A stretch of 63,136 bases of DNA from Deltaproteobacteria bacterium (GTDB lineage: Bacteria; Desulfobacterota_B; Binatia; UBA9968), in the NCBI GenBank assembly GCA_005879255.1, contig VBKY01000145.1, positions 1 through 63,136 on the forward strand. Direction: 5' to 3'. The position numbers were made by a program, and so were the translations under genes. The notes beneath the pieces are model-generated. The model ran no database searches. It saw only the letters and a program-made list of their open reading frames with translations, and was not told the DNA's origin. Positions 34,119 through 42,168 of this stretch are shown piece by piece. Positions within the stretch are counted from its first letter, which is position 1. Every line of letters begins with the position of its first letter.

Positions 34119-34847
34119 ATGGCAAGCTCGTGGGAAAGCGTGAAAGTTGATAACAGCAGCATGCCCCTCTATTTGAGCGTGCCCGAGAGCGGCGGACCGG
34201 TTCCTGGCATTGTGGTCATTCACGGGCAGTCGGGATTGGAAAATTTCATCAAAGACACGACGCACATGCTCGCGCTTCAAGGATACGTCGCTGTGGCGCC
34301 GAACTTGTACCACCGCGATGCTCCTGACTGCAAAGATGACAATCCTACGCGGAAGTCGCGCCTTCGCGACGCGGGTATTATCAATGACATTAACGCCGCG
34401 ATTGGATTCCTACGGAGTCACCGGCAGGTCGATGGTGCACGTCTAGGCATCGTCGGCTTTTGTATGGGCGGAAGAATCGTTTATCTGATGTCGGCGGCAA
34501 GTCGAGACCTAAAAGCTGGCGTGATGTTCTACGGTGGCGGCACAATGCTGCCGTTCGGGCAAGGCCCTTCCCCATTCGACCGCACGCGCGAGATCAATTG
34601 CCCGATTCAGGGCCACTTCGGCGCGGACGATAAGAATCCATCACCGGAAGATATGCGCAAGCTCGATGCGGAACTTTCTCGCTACAATAAGTCGCATGAG
34701 TTTCATAGCTACGCCGGCGCAGCCCATGCGTTCTGCAACACCGGCTCTGCGAACTACCGGCCGCACGCCGCGGCTCTCTCGTGGCCGAAGGCGACGGAGT
34801 TTTTCAGCAGGCACTTGGTAAATGGGGATTTTCGAGTGCCGCGCTAG
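34119..34847 (+). CDS. Dienelactone hydrolase family protein
   Basis: The 242-residue protein has the dienelactone hydrolase layout: IVVIHGQSGLENFIKDTTHMLALQGYVAVAPNLY, nucleophile motif GFCMGGR with catalytic Cys near residue 116, Asp in FGADDKNPS and His in AAHAF. In the chlorocatechol and protocatechuate-type pathways the enzyme opens lactones from ring cleavage. The choice of ATG at 34119 rests on GGAGG six bases upstream. Its position at the end of the catabolic region fits aromatic breakdown, but many relatives hydrolyse other esters. Confidence 0.85.
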   Translation: MASSWESVKVDNSSMPLYLSVPESGGPVPGIVVIHGQSGLENFIKDTTHMLALQGYVAVAPNLYHRDAPDCKDDNPTRKSRLRDAGIINDINAAIGFLRSHRQVDGARLGIVGFCMGGRIVYLMSAASRDLKAGVMFYGGGTMLPFGQGPSPFDRTREINCPIQGHFGADDKNPSPEDMRKLDAELSRYNKSHEFHSYAGAAHAFCNTGSANYRPHAAALSWPKATEFFSRHLVNGDFRVPR

Positions 34848-34869
34848 TGTGCTGCACCAGTTAGTCTCT

Positions 34870-35271
34870 CTAATCCCAGACGGTACGAACCAAAACGGAT
34901 TCCTGGATCTTTCCGTCGCCGGTAATAAGCGGCAAGCCGGCGACTCTGGCTTGGGCGATGATCAGACGGTCATAGGGATCCCTGACGGTTGTAAATGTTG
35001 CCGCTTCGAGAAGCAGGTCGGTATCGTTAACGCCCAAATCGAAATTTTCGGCCTGTCGTATTGAGACCACAAAGTCACGGAAGGGTAGAGGCAGGCGAAT
35101 TCTGCCGATCTCCGAAAGGAGCATCACTTCCTCTAGCACGGTAAATGGCACCATCATAGTCTCCCGCCCACGTTTTACAGCGTCAAAAACACTTAAGGCT
35201 CTGCGGCCAAGGCGATTCCTTCGACCCGTGACATGATGAACGAAGGGATGAGTGTCCGTGACGAACGTCAT
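34870..35271 (-). CDS. vapC: PIN-domain toxin, VapC type
   Basis: The 133-residue protein has PIN-domain acidic residues in order: Asp in FVTDTH, Glu in FTVLEEVML, Asp in RDPYDRLIIAQA and Asp in LITGDGKI. PIN toxins cleave RNA with Mg or Mn. The start overlaps the antitoxin stop by four bases (ATGA at 35268-35271), showing translational coupling. Confidence 0.87.
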   Translation of the reverse strand: MTFVTDTHPFVHHVTGRRNRLGRRALSVFDAVKRGRETMMVPFTVLEEVMLLSEIGRIRLPLPFRDFVVSIRQAENFDLGVNDTDLLLEAATFTTVRDPYDRLIIAQARVAGLPLITGDGKIQESVLVRTVWD

Positions 35272-35567
35272 GGGAGCTTTTTAATGACGGCTGCGATCCG
35301 TGATTTGCGCAGCTCGCGTATTGTTTCGTCGATATCGCCAACGGCAGTGGCGATCCCTTCAAGGTTTATGATCCTTCTCCCTCCGACTTTTTTTAAATAC
35401 CTCGCGGTGCCCGAGAGTTGCCGGTATCTGTCGATACCGATGATGACAGCGCGGGGCTTTTGACGTTTGGAGACGACGTATGCGTCTCCACTTTCGGCTA
35501 CCCGATCGACAATTTCGCTCAGCCTCGACCGAGCCTGTACGAAGGTCATGACTCTCTCTTTTGCCAT
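35268..35567 (-). CDS. phd: Phd/YefM-type antitoxin
   Basis: The 99-residue protein begins MAKERVMTFVQARSRLSEIVDRVAESGDAYVVSKRQKPRAVII, the Phd/YefM DNA-binding fold. AAGGAG precedes the ATG at 35567; the longer frame to 35675 runs through the operator and is excluded. It should bind the PIN toxin encoded by the overlapping gene and repress the operon. Confidence 0.87.
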   Translation of the reverse strand: MAKERVMTFVQARSRLSEIVDRVAESGDAYVVSKRQKPRAVIIGIDRYRQLSGTARYLKKVGGRRIINLEGIATAVGDIDETIRELRKSRIAAVIKKLP

Positions 35568-35579
35568 GTTTGTCTCCTT

Positions 35580-35600
35580 GTGTACACATTGAATGTACAC
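35580..35600 (-). promoter_or_regulatory. Probable operator of the phd/vapC operon
   Basis: The inverted repeat GTGTACA (35580-35586) and TGTACAC (35594-35600) flanks seven bases, just upstream of the antitoxin ribosome binding site. Phd/YefM proteins bind such paired sites to autorepress. No clear -35/-10 pair was identified. Confidence 0.6.
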
Positions 35601-35639
35601 TAAGGGAGTATTTGCGTCAATTTGTCTGAAGGCCGTTCG

Positions 35640-35803
35640 CCGAGTTCCAACCGCTTTAAGCGTTCGAACGCTCAACAGGCGAGTGGTTCAGGTCGAGACG
35701 TAGAGCTGGTTGAGAGTGAATCGAGATCAGAATAGCGGATTGAACGGCTTGAACGATTTGAACGTTTGGAACCGCTCAATCGTTCAAGCGCGCTCGAAGG
35801 TTA
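35640..35803. repeat. GAACG-rich dispersed repeat between antitoxin and enoyl-CoA hydratase genes
   Basis: CGTTCGAACGCTCAAC near 35660 and GAACGGCTTGAACGATTTGAACGTT with CCGCTCAATCGTTCAAGCG near 35738-35790 are reiterated GAACG/CGTTC words able to form several hairpins. No gene is supportable here. Confidence 0.45.
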
Positions 35804-35815
35804 AAGATTTGGCGC

Positions 35816-36634
35816 CTATGGCACTCCCGGGGGCTTGGTTTTATCGTCGTAGTACTCCTGACTAAATTCCGGTTTGCGTCTCTCCGCGAACGCCGCTGAC
35901 CCTTCATCGTAGGCTTTGCTCTGGCGCAGGTGGGCATAGAACTCGCGGTGGATGTCGAAAGCTTTTTCCCAGCCCTGAATACCGTACAGGAGTTTGTCTT
36001 CGATGTACTCCATGGTATGCGCGGCGATGAGGCGGCCGTTGCGGTTGATCGTCGTGCACAGCTCGACGCAATCGTCGATGAGCTTGTCAGGCTGGCAGAT
36101 CTTCTGCACGAGGCCCAGACGAAAGGCGGTATCCGCGTCGATCATCTGGCCGGTTAGCGCCAACCAATAACCCCAACCCGTTGGCAACTGACAGAGGTAA
36201 TGCGGCCAGGCGGCCATGTGCGACCAGCGCACTTCGGAGCAACCGAACTTCGAGGCCGGGACGCAGTAGCGGATATGGCACGCTAACGAAAGACTGAAAC
36301 CACCTCCCACCGCGTAGCCGTTGATCGCGGCGATGATCATTTGCAGCATGCGCGTGTTGGAATACGGCCGCGGGCCGGAGCGCGGGCCTTTCATCTCGCC
36401 CTTTGCAAAAGCGAGGTTTTCTTTAAGATCGCCGCCGACGCAAAAGGCATCGCCGCTGCCGGTGAGGATGATCGACCATACGTCATCGTCATCCTTGGCT
36501 TTGTGCCACGCTTCATCGAGCGCCCAGTAAAGATCGCGACTGATCGCGTTCTTTTTCTCCGGGCGGTTGAGCCGAATAATCGCGATGTGCGGATCGCGCT
36601 TTTCGTAAACACATAAAGGTTGCGGTTCGGTCAT
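35816..36634 (-). CDS. Enoyl-CoA hydratase/isomerase family protein
   Basis: The 272-residue crotonase-fold protein has IAIIRLNRPEKKNAIS, the oxyanion segment GDAFCVGGDLKE, and IAAINGYAVGGGFSLSLACHIRYC. The catalytic Glu of the first site is present in CSEVRW. The usual GGxxR/L second-Glu segment is replaced by HMAAWPHYL, so water addition may be altered. It could hydrate, isomerise or cleave an acyl-CoA. AGGAGG precedes the ATG. Two CoA-transferase genes lie upstream on the same strand, so the three probably work together to activate and process an organic acid. Confidence 0.85.
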   Translation of the reverse strand: MTEPQPLCVYEKRDPHIAIIRLNRPEKKNAISRDLYWALDEAWHKAKDDDDVWSIILTGSGDAFCVGGDLKENLAFAKGEMKGPRSGPRPYSNTRMLQMIIAAINGYAVGGGFSLSLACHIRYCVPASKFGCSEVRWSHMAAWPHYLCQLPTGWGYWLALTGQMIDADTAFRLGLVQKICQPDKLIDDCVELCTTINRNGRLIAAHTMEYIEDKLLYGIQGWEKAFDIHREFYAHLRQSKAYDEGSAAFAERRKPEFSQEYYDDKTKPPGVP

Positions 36635-36655
36635 GGGTCCTCCTGGTTTGTAGTA

Positions 36656-36711
36656 TTCAGAAGTCAGCAGTCAGAATTCAGAAGGCACTGAATCCTGGAT
36701 GCTGAATTCTA
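36656..36711. repeat. GAAGTCAG...GAATTCAGAA dispersed inverted repeat
   Basis: CAGAAGTCAGCAGTCAGAAT on one side pairs imperfectly with GAATCCTGGATGCTGAATTC on the other. It lies between the enoyl-CoA hydratase and CoA-transferase genes. Confidence 0.5.
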
Positions 36712-36718
36712 GTTTTTA

Positions 36719-37927
36719 TTAGTAAAACACTTTTTCCTCGTCTAACTTTTTGATTTCAGCGTCGCTCAAACCGAGCAGGTCGCGCGCGATCTCGTGGGTA
36801 TGCTCGCCCATGAGCGGAGCGACCCCGCGCACCTTGCCGGGAGTCACTGATAGCCGCACGGGAACATTTTCGGTCACCATGTCACCCGCTTCGGGCTCGA
36901 TTAAGTTAACTAAAAATCCGGTCGCGGCATACTGCTTGTCGCGTTTGAATTGATCTTCCACGTCTTGCACGACGGCCGCACAAACGCCGATGCTTTGTAA
37001 GGTCTCCATCACTTCGTAGGCATCATGCTGTAGCGTCCAGCTCGTTACCCATTTGTCCAATTCTTCTTTGTTCCGCACGCGCTGGAGGTGCGTGGCGAGT
37101 TGGGCATCGGCTCTTAGTCCGGATTTTTCCAGCAACCGTGCGAAACGCTGCCATTCATCGTCGGTGTAAATCGCGATGACGCACCAACGGTCGTCGCCTT
37201 TGCACTGGTAGGGGCCGTATGGCGCGGCGATCAGGCTGCGGTTGCCCTCTGGTTTTGGCTCGCGTTTGTTGACGGTGTATTCCAAATATTTGGGCCCGAG
37301 CAGCGACGCGCCAATCTCCTGCTGCGCGCTATCGATCCATTGGCCAAAGCCGGATTTTTTTCTTTGGATCAAGGCCAAAACAACCGAGAACGCTCCGGTG
37401 ACGCCGCCCATGAAGTCCGGATGCTGGGTGCGCGGCTCAGCCGTCGCGGTTGTGGCATCTGGATAATTCCAGAGGTACGTCGTGCCCATGGTATTGCCGA
37501 CGTTGGGACCGTAGGTCAGGTCTGCTGCGTGCGGGCCGGTGCAGCCCATGCCTTTGACGCGAATCAAAATAATCCGAGGGTTAATCTCTCTGAGCTGCGG
37601 CCAATCGAGTCCCCATTTTTCCAAAATGCCCAAGCCGAAATTCTCCACGAGCACGTCGGATTTCTTCAACAGCTCTTTAACCAGTTCGCGTCCTCTGGGC
37701 GTTTGCATGTTGACCGTGAACGATTTCTTGCCGCGCTGCAGTTTCATGAAGTCGGGTTTCTTGTTCCACAGCTTGGGATCTTCACCGCGGTGGCCGTCGC
37801 CGCGCAGACGAGTCTCGCAGCGGATGACTTCCGCGCCGAACTCGCAGAGCACGCGCGCGACCGTCGGCCCCGCGGCGCCGGTGGTCAACTCGACAACTCG
37901 AATGCCTTCTAGAGGAAATTGGCTCAT
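36719..37927 (-). CDS. Class III (CaiB/BaiF) CoA-transferase with catalytic Asp
   Basis: The 402-residue protein begins MSQFPLEGIRVVELTTGAAGPTVARVLCEFGAEVIRCE, the CaiB/BaiF core, and keeps the catalytic Asp in HPDFMGGVTGAFSVV (near residue 170). It transfers CoA from a donor thioester to an acid such as a carnitine, formate, aromatic or alicyclic acid. The related neighbouring gene lacks the Asp, suggesting a heteromeric enzyme. The end segment PLMGEHTHEIARDLLGLSDAEI is typical of the family. Confidence 0.88.
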   Translation of the reverse strand: MSQFPLEGIRVVELTTGAAGPTVARVLCEFGAEVIRCETRLRGDGHRGEDPKLWNKKPDFMKLQRGKKSFTVNMQTPRGRELVKELLKKSDVLVENFGLGILEKWGLDWPQLREINPRIILIRVKGMGCTGPHAADLTYGPNVGNTMGTTYLWNYPDATTATAEPRTQHPDFMGGVTGAFSVVLALIQRKKSGFGQWIDSAQQEIGASLLGPKYLEYTVNKREPKPEGNRSLIAAPYGPYQCKGDDRWCVIAIYTDDEWQRFARLLEKSGLRADAQLATHLQRVRNKEELDKWVTSWTLQHDAYEVMETLQSIGVCAAVVQDVEDQFKRDKQYAATGFLVNLIEPEAGDMVTENVPVRLSVTPGKVRGVAPLMGEHTHEIARDLLGLSDAEIKKLDEEKVFY

Positions 37928-37960
37928 AAAATGTTTGCCTACCCTTTACATTGACTTGGG

Positions 37961-38040
37961 GAGATGGAGTATTGGAGTGATGGAGTGTTGGGACGCCCGA
38001 GAATTCCAGCACTCCAACATTCCAGTATTCCATCACTCCA
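37961..38040. repeat. TGGAGT-family inverted repeat
   Basis: GAGATGGAGTATTGGAGTGA and TGGAGTGTTGG on the left pair with CCAACATTCCAGTATTCCATCACTCCA on the right. It lies between the two CoA-transferase genes and matches the element at 10412-10480. Confidence 0.7.
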
Positions 38041-38048
38041 TTTTGTCT

Positions 38049-39260
38049 TCAGATCACCCCTTCGGCTCGAAGCGCGACGAGATCGTCGTTGTTCATGCCG
38101 AGCTCTTCGACGTAGATTTCCTTGTTATGTTCGCCGAGCAGCGGGGCCGGCCGGTAGATTCCTCCCGGGGTTTCCATCAAGCGCGGTACAACGCCGAACT
38201 GCTTGTACTTGCCGATCACCGGATGTTCCATATCGACGAAGAGCTCGCGCGCCTTGGTCTGCTCCATCTCGATGAATTCGCCTGCGGTGTTGATCGGCGT
38301 GACGGCAATGCGGCGCTTCTGCCCTTCTTCGTAAAGCTCTTCTTTGGTATGCTTCGCGCAGAATTCCGCGATAGCTCCCACCACGATGTCCGGATGCTGC
38401 CGCCGATATGACATCTTTTCGAACTCCGGCCCGGAGATCGACGCTGGACGCCCCATCCAGTCGACCAGCCGGCGCCATTGTTCGACCGGGATGATGAAAA
38501 TGCGCGCATAACCGTTCTTTGTCGCATAGGGATCGTAGAGATCGGTCTCTTCGCCTTTGCGCGAGGCGCGCGCGGGCTTAGCGCCGGTATAACCGTAAGT
38601 CGGAATAAAATAGCCGGCGATATGGCCGGCGCACTCGTGCGTCGACACGTCGATGTATTGGCCGTTGCCGCTCTCTAATCGATGGTAAAGCGCGACCGCG
38701 ATGCCAAACGCGCCGTAGGTCGATGCCATACCATAGGCGATTTCGCCGGGCGGTTGCAGTGGTGGCTCGCCGGGTTCGCCGGCTAAATACAGCAAATTGC
38801 CGAGCGCGATGCCCGCCATGTCGTTGGCTTTGTAATCGCGCCACGGGCCCGTTTGGCCGAAGGGAGTGATCGACGCGTAGATGAGCCCGCGATGTTGCGC
38901 GTGCAAGGTTTCGTAGCCGATCCCCAACTCATCCATTCGCCCCGGCCGAGCGGTTTCGATCACCACGTCGGCTTTGCGGGCCAGTTCGATAAAAATGGCG
39001 CGGCCGTCGGGCTTTTCGACGTCGAGAGTGACGCTGCGTTTGTTGGTATTGAAATGGAGACAGTAAAGGCTCTTTTCCGGATGAGGCGTGTCGTCTTTAA
39101 AAGGCGGTATGCGCCGCGATTCATCACCCGATGGCGATTCGATCTTGATCACGTCGGCACCCATGTCGGCCAAGAGTTTCGTGCAGTGGAGACCGAGCGG
39201 TCCAGCGAGATCAAGCACGCGATAATCGGACAACGGACCGATTCTGGTAACTTTGTCCAT
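38049..39260 (-). CDS. Class III (CaiB/BaiF) CoA-transferase homologue lacking the catalytic Asp
   Basis: The 403-residue protein begins MDKVTRIGPLSDYRVLDLAGPLGLHCTKLLADMGADVIKIE and ends LLGEHNKEIYVEELGMNND, both typical of the family. The segment aligning with the Asp region reads GEIAYGMASTYGAFGIAVAL and has no Asp. GAGGAATTTC precedes the ATG at 39260, preferred over a TTG at 39281. Paired genes in which one subunit lacks the Asp are known for benzylsuccinate CoA-transferase (BbsE/BbsF), so it may form a heteromer with the downstream gene product. Confidence 0.8.
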   Translation of the reverse strand: MDKVTRIGPLSDYRVLDLAGPLGLHCTKLLADMGADVIKIESPSGDESRRIPPFKDDTPHPEKSLYCLHFNTNKRSVTLDVEKPDGRAIFIELARKADVVIETARPGRMDELGIGYETLHAQHRGLIYASITPFGQTGPWRDYKANDMAGIALGNLLYLAGEPGEPPLQPPGEIAYGMASTYGAFGIAVALYHRLESGNGQYIDVSTHECAGHIAGYFIPTYGYTGAKPARASRKGEETDLYDPYATKNGYARIFIIPVEQWRRLVDWMGRPASISGPEFEKMSYRRQHPDIVVGAIAEFCAKHTKEELYEEGQKRRIAVTPINTAGEFIEMEQTKARELFVDMEHPVIGKYKQFGVVPRLMETPGGIYRPAPLLGEHNKEIYVEELGMNNDDLVALRAEGVI

Positions 39261-39345
39261 GAAATTCCTCAGAGGAGGCAAACTTGTTTCGATGGCGATT
39301 CTTACTTGGACGCTGCGATCGTGTCAAGGCACGAATCCAGATTTA

Positions 39346-42153
39346 CTAATTTGTCGGAACGCCCTCTGACACAAGCAAGGCTACCGGAAAGTGTTTAAGC
39401 GCGCTGGCGAGAGATATTGCGTGGCCATTGCGCAGGAGATGACCGCTGATGGCGTCGCGCCAGGAAAAGTGAGTTTCTTTTGGAAGCAAGATCTCGGTAT
39501 CTTTCCAGACATCCGCACCGAGGGGAAATTGCTTGTCGTTGACGAGGCGCGTCAACATGCGCGGCGCGACCACAACGGCCCAACGGTTCTGCTCATGGCG
39601 CGCGAACGCAATGACATGATCTTTCCAATGACCGCGAATCGCCAGAGGGATATACTCGCCGAATTGAAAGAGCGCTGGGCTTCGCTTTCTCGCGTCGAGC
39701 GCCCGTTGAACCAATAACAACTTTACACACCCGTCGTGCTTTCTGGTGAACAGTTCGGTCAAGACGGCGTCCGGGTCACACGCGGCGTGCTTCGCGATCG
39801 CGCGAGATAGTTTTTTTCGGGTTTCAAAGTCCACGGGCCGGCGATTGTCAGGGTCGACAAAACTCAAGTCCCATAGCTCGGTTCCGCGGTAGAAGTCCGG
39901 TACGCCGGGAGAGGCGATTTTGATTAGCGTTTGTGACAGCGAATTGAGGATGCCGTAGTGCGCAACTCTGGCAGCGAAGCTGGAAAGATTCTCCAAGAAG
40001 CGGTTTGTTTCCGACCGGTCTAAAATTTTCTCGATGAAGCTCGTGAAGGCGTCTTCATACGCTAAATCCGGCTTTAACCATTCGGTGTGGACCTTGGCCT
40101 CCCGAACGGCCTTGACGATGTAGGCTTTAAGTCGTTCGAGAAATTCCGCTTCCGGTGCGGCGGCGAGGGGAAAAGCGCCGATCAGCGTTTGATAGAGGAA
40201 ATATTCATCGTTTCGATCCGGTGCTTCCATTTCCTTGAGTTTGGTTTTTTTCGATCGGTTGAGCTTGCTCCACAGCTCGATGCTTCTTTTCCATTCGTCC
40301 GGTAATTCCGACAATACGTTGATCCTGGCCGAGGCATCTTCGCCGCGTTTGGTGTCGTGGGTCGTTGTGGTGTTCATCGCGTGGGGCCAGCGGTCGCGGC
40401 GTTGTCGATTGAATTGATGAAGTTCGTTCGGTGACATGCCGAACCGGGCCGGATTGCCGCCGACATTGTTGAGCGACAAGAGCCGGTTGTAGACATAAAA
40501 AGTGGTATCCTCGAAGCCTTTGGCCATCAGCGGCGCAGTCAGCTGCTGAAAGCGCATGACAAAGTGAAGCCAGCGTTTTTGTTCCTCGTCGGGCATATGA
40601 TTGCCGAATTCGAGCAGCAGAAATCGGGCGATGAAGTTAATTTCGAGAAGAAGACCGGGGTTGGCCAGCCTGGCCTTGTCGATAGCTTCTTGTAACAGCA
40701 AACGATCCTGTGCGGTAAAGTTTTGCTCGCTGACATAGCTCCGGTAGACGGGGAAAAATGTCAGCAGCTCCACGAGCGCTCTTTTCGAGCCGTAAAGCGT
40801 GACGTCTGCGCCGTGGCGGTCTCGACTCGATATGCTCTTGAGCAGATGGGCCAGGCTTTCGATATCTCCGGCCATGTACTTGCCGATGATGAGCCGTTTT
40901 TTTTCAATCGCGATCTGCGGACAAGGAGTATCCATGTCACTGAATCGTGCGTAGATCTGAGTAAATTTTTTCTCGTGCCGGCGATCGCAGAAAATGCCGT
41001 TGGCGTAATTCAAGAAATCATAGCCGGTAGTACCTTGCACCGGCCACGCCGGCGGCAAGTTCTCCTCCAGGTCGAGAATCTTTTCGACCACCAGGTAAAT
41101 ATCGCCCAACTCTTGGCGTAGTCGCTGCACGTATTTGAACGGATCGTAAAGCCCATCGATGTGGTCGATTCTAAGACCGGTGAATTTTTTCTCGCGGACA
41201 AGTTTGAAAATGAGCTCGTGGGTATGGCGAAAGACTTTCTCGTCTTCCATCTTTAACGAGATTAGCTCATTGATGTTGAAGAATCTCCGGTAATCGAGCT
41301 CTTCCGCCGCGACTTTCCAAAAAGACAAGCGATAAAGTTGTTCTGACAGAAGCTGATCCAAGAGATCGAAACTTCCGGGGTCGCCTTTCGTGCCGTTGTA
41401 CCTGGCCACGTTCGCGTCGATAAACTCCTTGATTTCTGGGCTCGCCGTGTAGAGTTCCCACAGCATGCTTTTGGTAAAAATCACCTGGTCGGCGCGCTCC
41501 CGAGTTTCTTCTTTGGGCGGCAGGTTCTTGAGCACGAACAAAACCCCGAGCAACTTGACAAAGTCGGGATGCTTACCGCCGAGCCTTCTGCGCAGCGCGG
41601 CCAACCCGTGCGTAAAAACATTACTGTAGGACTCGATAATCACCGGGAGCTTCAAGTCGAAGTAGCTGATGCTCAATCCGTTCGAATCGTAGTGAAGTTT
41701 TATCTCCGCGTTTTCGAGACACTCGCCATAAAATCCGGCGAGAAACGGCGCAAGGATTTTCCCCCTGATGCCTTCGTACGGATGATTCCAGTCGATATCG
41801 AAATAGTCGAAGTAGGCCGAGGCCGGCCCGTTTTCCAGCACGTCCATGAGCATTCGATTTTGACCATCGTAGGCCATGTGGTTGGGCACGATGTCCTGAA
41901 TCCAGCCCATATCATGGCGTCGAACTTCCTCGATCAACGCTTCGAATTCTTCGACCGAACCGAGCTCCGGATTTAACTGATTCGGATCGACGATGTCGTA
42001 ACCGTGCGTGCTGCCTTTTCTCGCTAGAAAAATGGGCGACGCGTAAATGTCGGAAACGCCGAGCCCGTGAAGATAGGGCACGATGTCTTTGGCCGCCGAG
42101 AAGCCAAACGCTGGGTTAAACTGGAGGCGATAAGTGGCGAGTGGAATTCTCAT
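39346..42153 (-). CDS. treY: Malto-oligosyltrehalose synthase
   Basis: The 935-residue GH13 protein begins MRIPLATYRLQFNPAFGF and contains DIYASPIF, WIQDIVPNHMAYDG, the nucleophile region GLRIDHIDGLYDP, the acid/base LVVEKILD and TTTHDTKRGEDASARI. It turns the reducing end of a maltooligosaccharide into a trehalosyl unit. It is the last gene of the seven-gene run; 15 bases separate it from glgX. The length is normal for the TreY family. Confidence 0.95.
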   Translation of the reverse strand: MRIPLATYRLQFNPAFGFSAAKDIVPYLHGLGVSDIYASPIFLARKGSTHGYDIVDPNQLNPELGSVEEFEALIEEVRRHDMGWIQDIVPNHMAYDGQNRMLMDVLENGPASAYFDYFDIDWNHPYEGIRGKILAPFLAGFYGECLENAEIKLHYDSNGLSISYFDLKLPVIIESYSNVFTHGLAALRRRLGGKHPDFVKLLGVLFVLKNLPPKEETRERADQVIFTKSMLWELYTASPEIKEFIDANVARYNGTKGDPGSFDLLDQLLSEQLYRLSFWKVAAEELDYRRFFNINELISLKMEDEKVFRHTHELIFKLVREKKFTGLRIDHIDGLYDPFKYVQRLRQELGDIYLVVEKILDLEENLPPAWPVQGTTGYDFLNYANGIFCDRRHEKKFTQIYARFSDMDTPCPQIAIEKKRLIIGKYMAGDIESLAHLLKSISSRDRHGADVTLYGSKRALVELLTFFPVYRSYVSEQNFTAQDRLLLQEAIDKARLANPGLLLEINFIARFLLLEFGNHMPDEEQKRWLHFVMRFQQLTAPLMAKGFEDTTFYVYNRLLSLNNVGGNPARFGMSPNELHQFNRQRRDRWPHAMNTTTTHDTKRGEDASARINVLSELPDEWKRSIELWSKLNRSKKTKLKEMEAPDRNDEYFLYQTLIGAFPLAAAPEAEFLERLKAYIVKAVREAKVHTEWLKPDLAYEDAFTSFIEKILDRSETNRFLENLSSFAARVAHYGILNSLSQTLIKIASPGVPDFYRGTELWDLSFVDPDNRRPVDFETRKKLSRAIAKHAACDPDAVLTELFTRKHDGCVKLLLVQRALDARKRSPALFQFGEYIPLAIRGHWKDHVIAFARHEQNRWAVVVAPRMLTRLVNDKQFPLGADVWKDTEILLPKETHFSWRDAISGHLLRNGHAISLASALKHFPVALLVSEGVPTN

Positions 42154-42168
42154 AACATGACGGCATAC

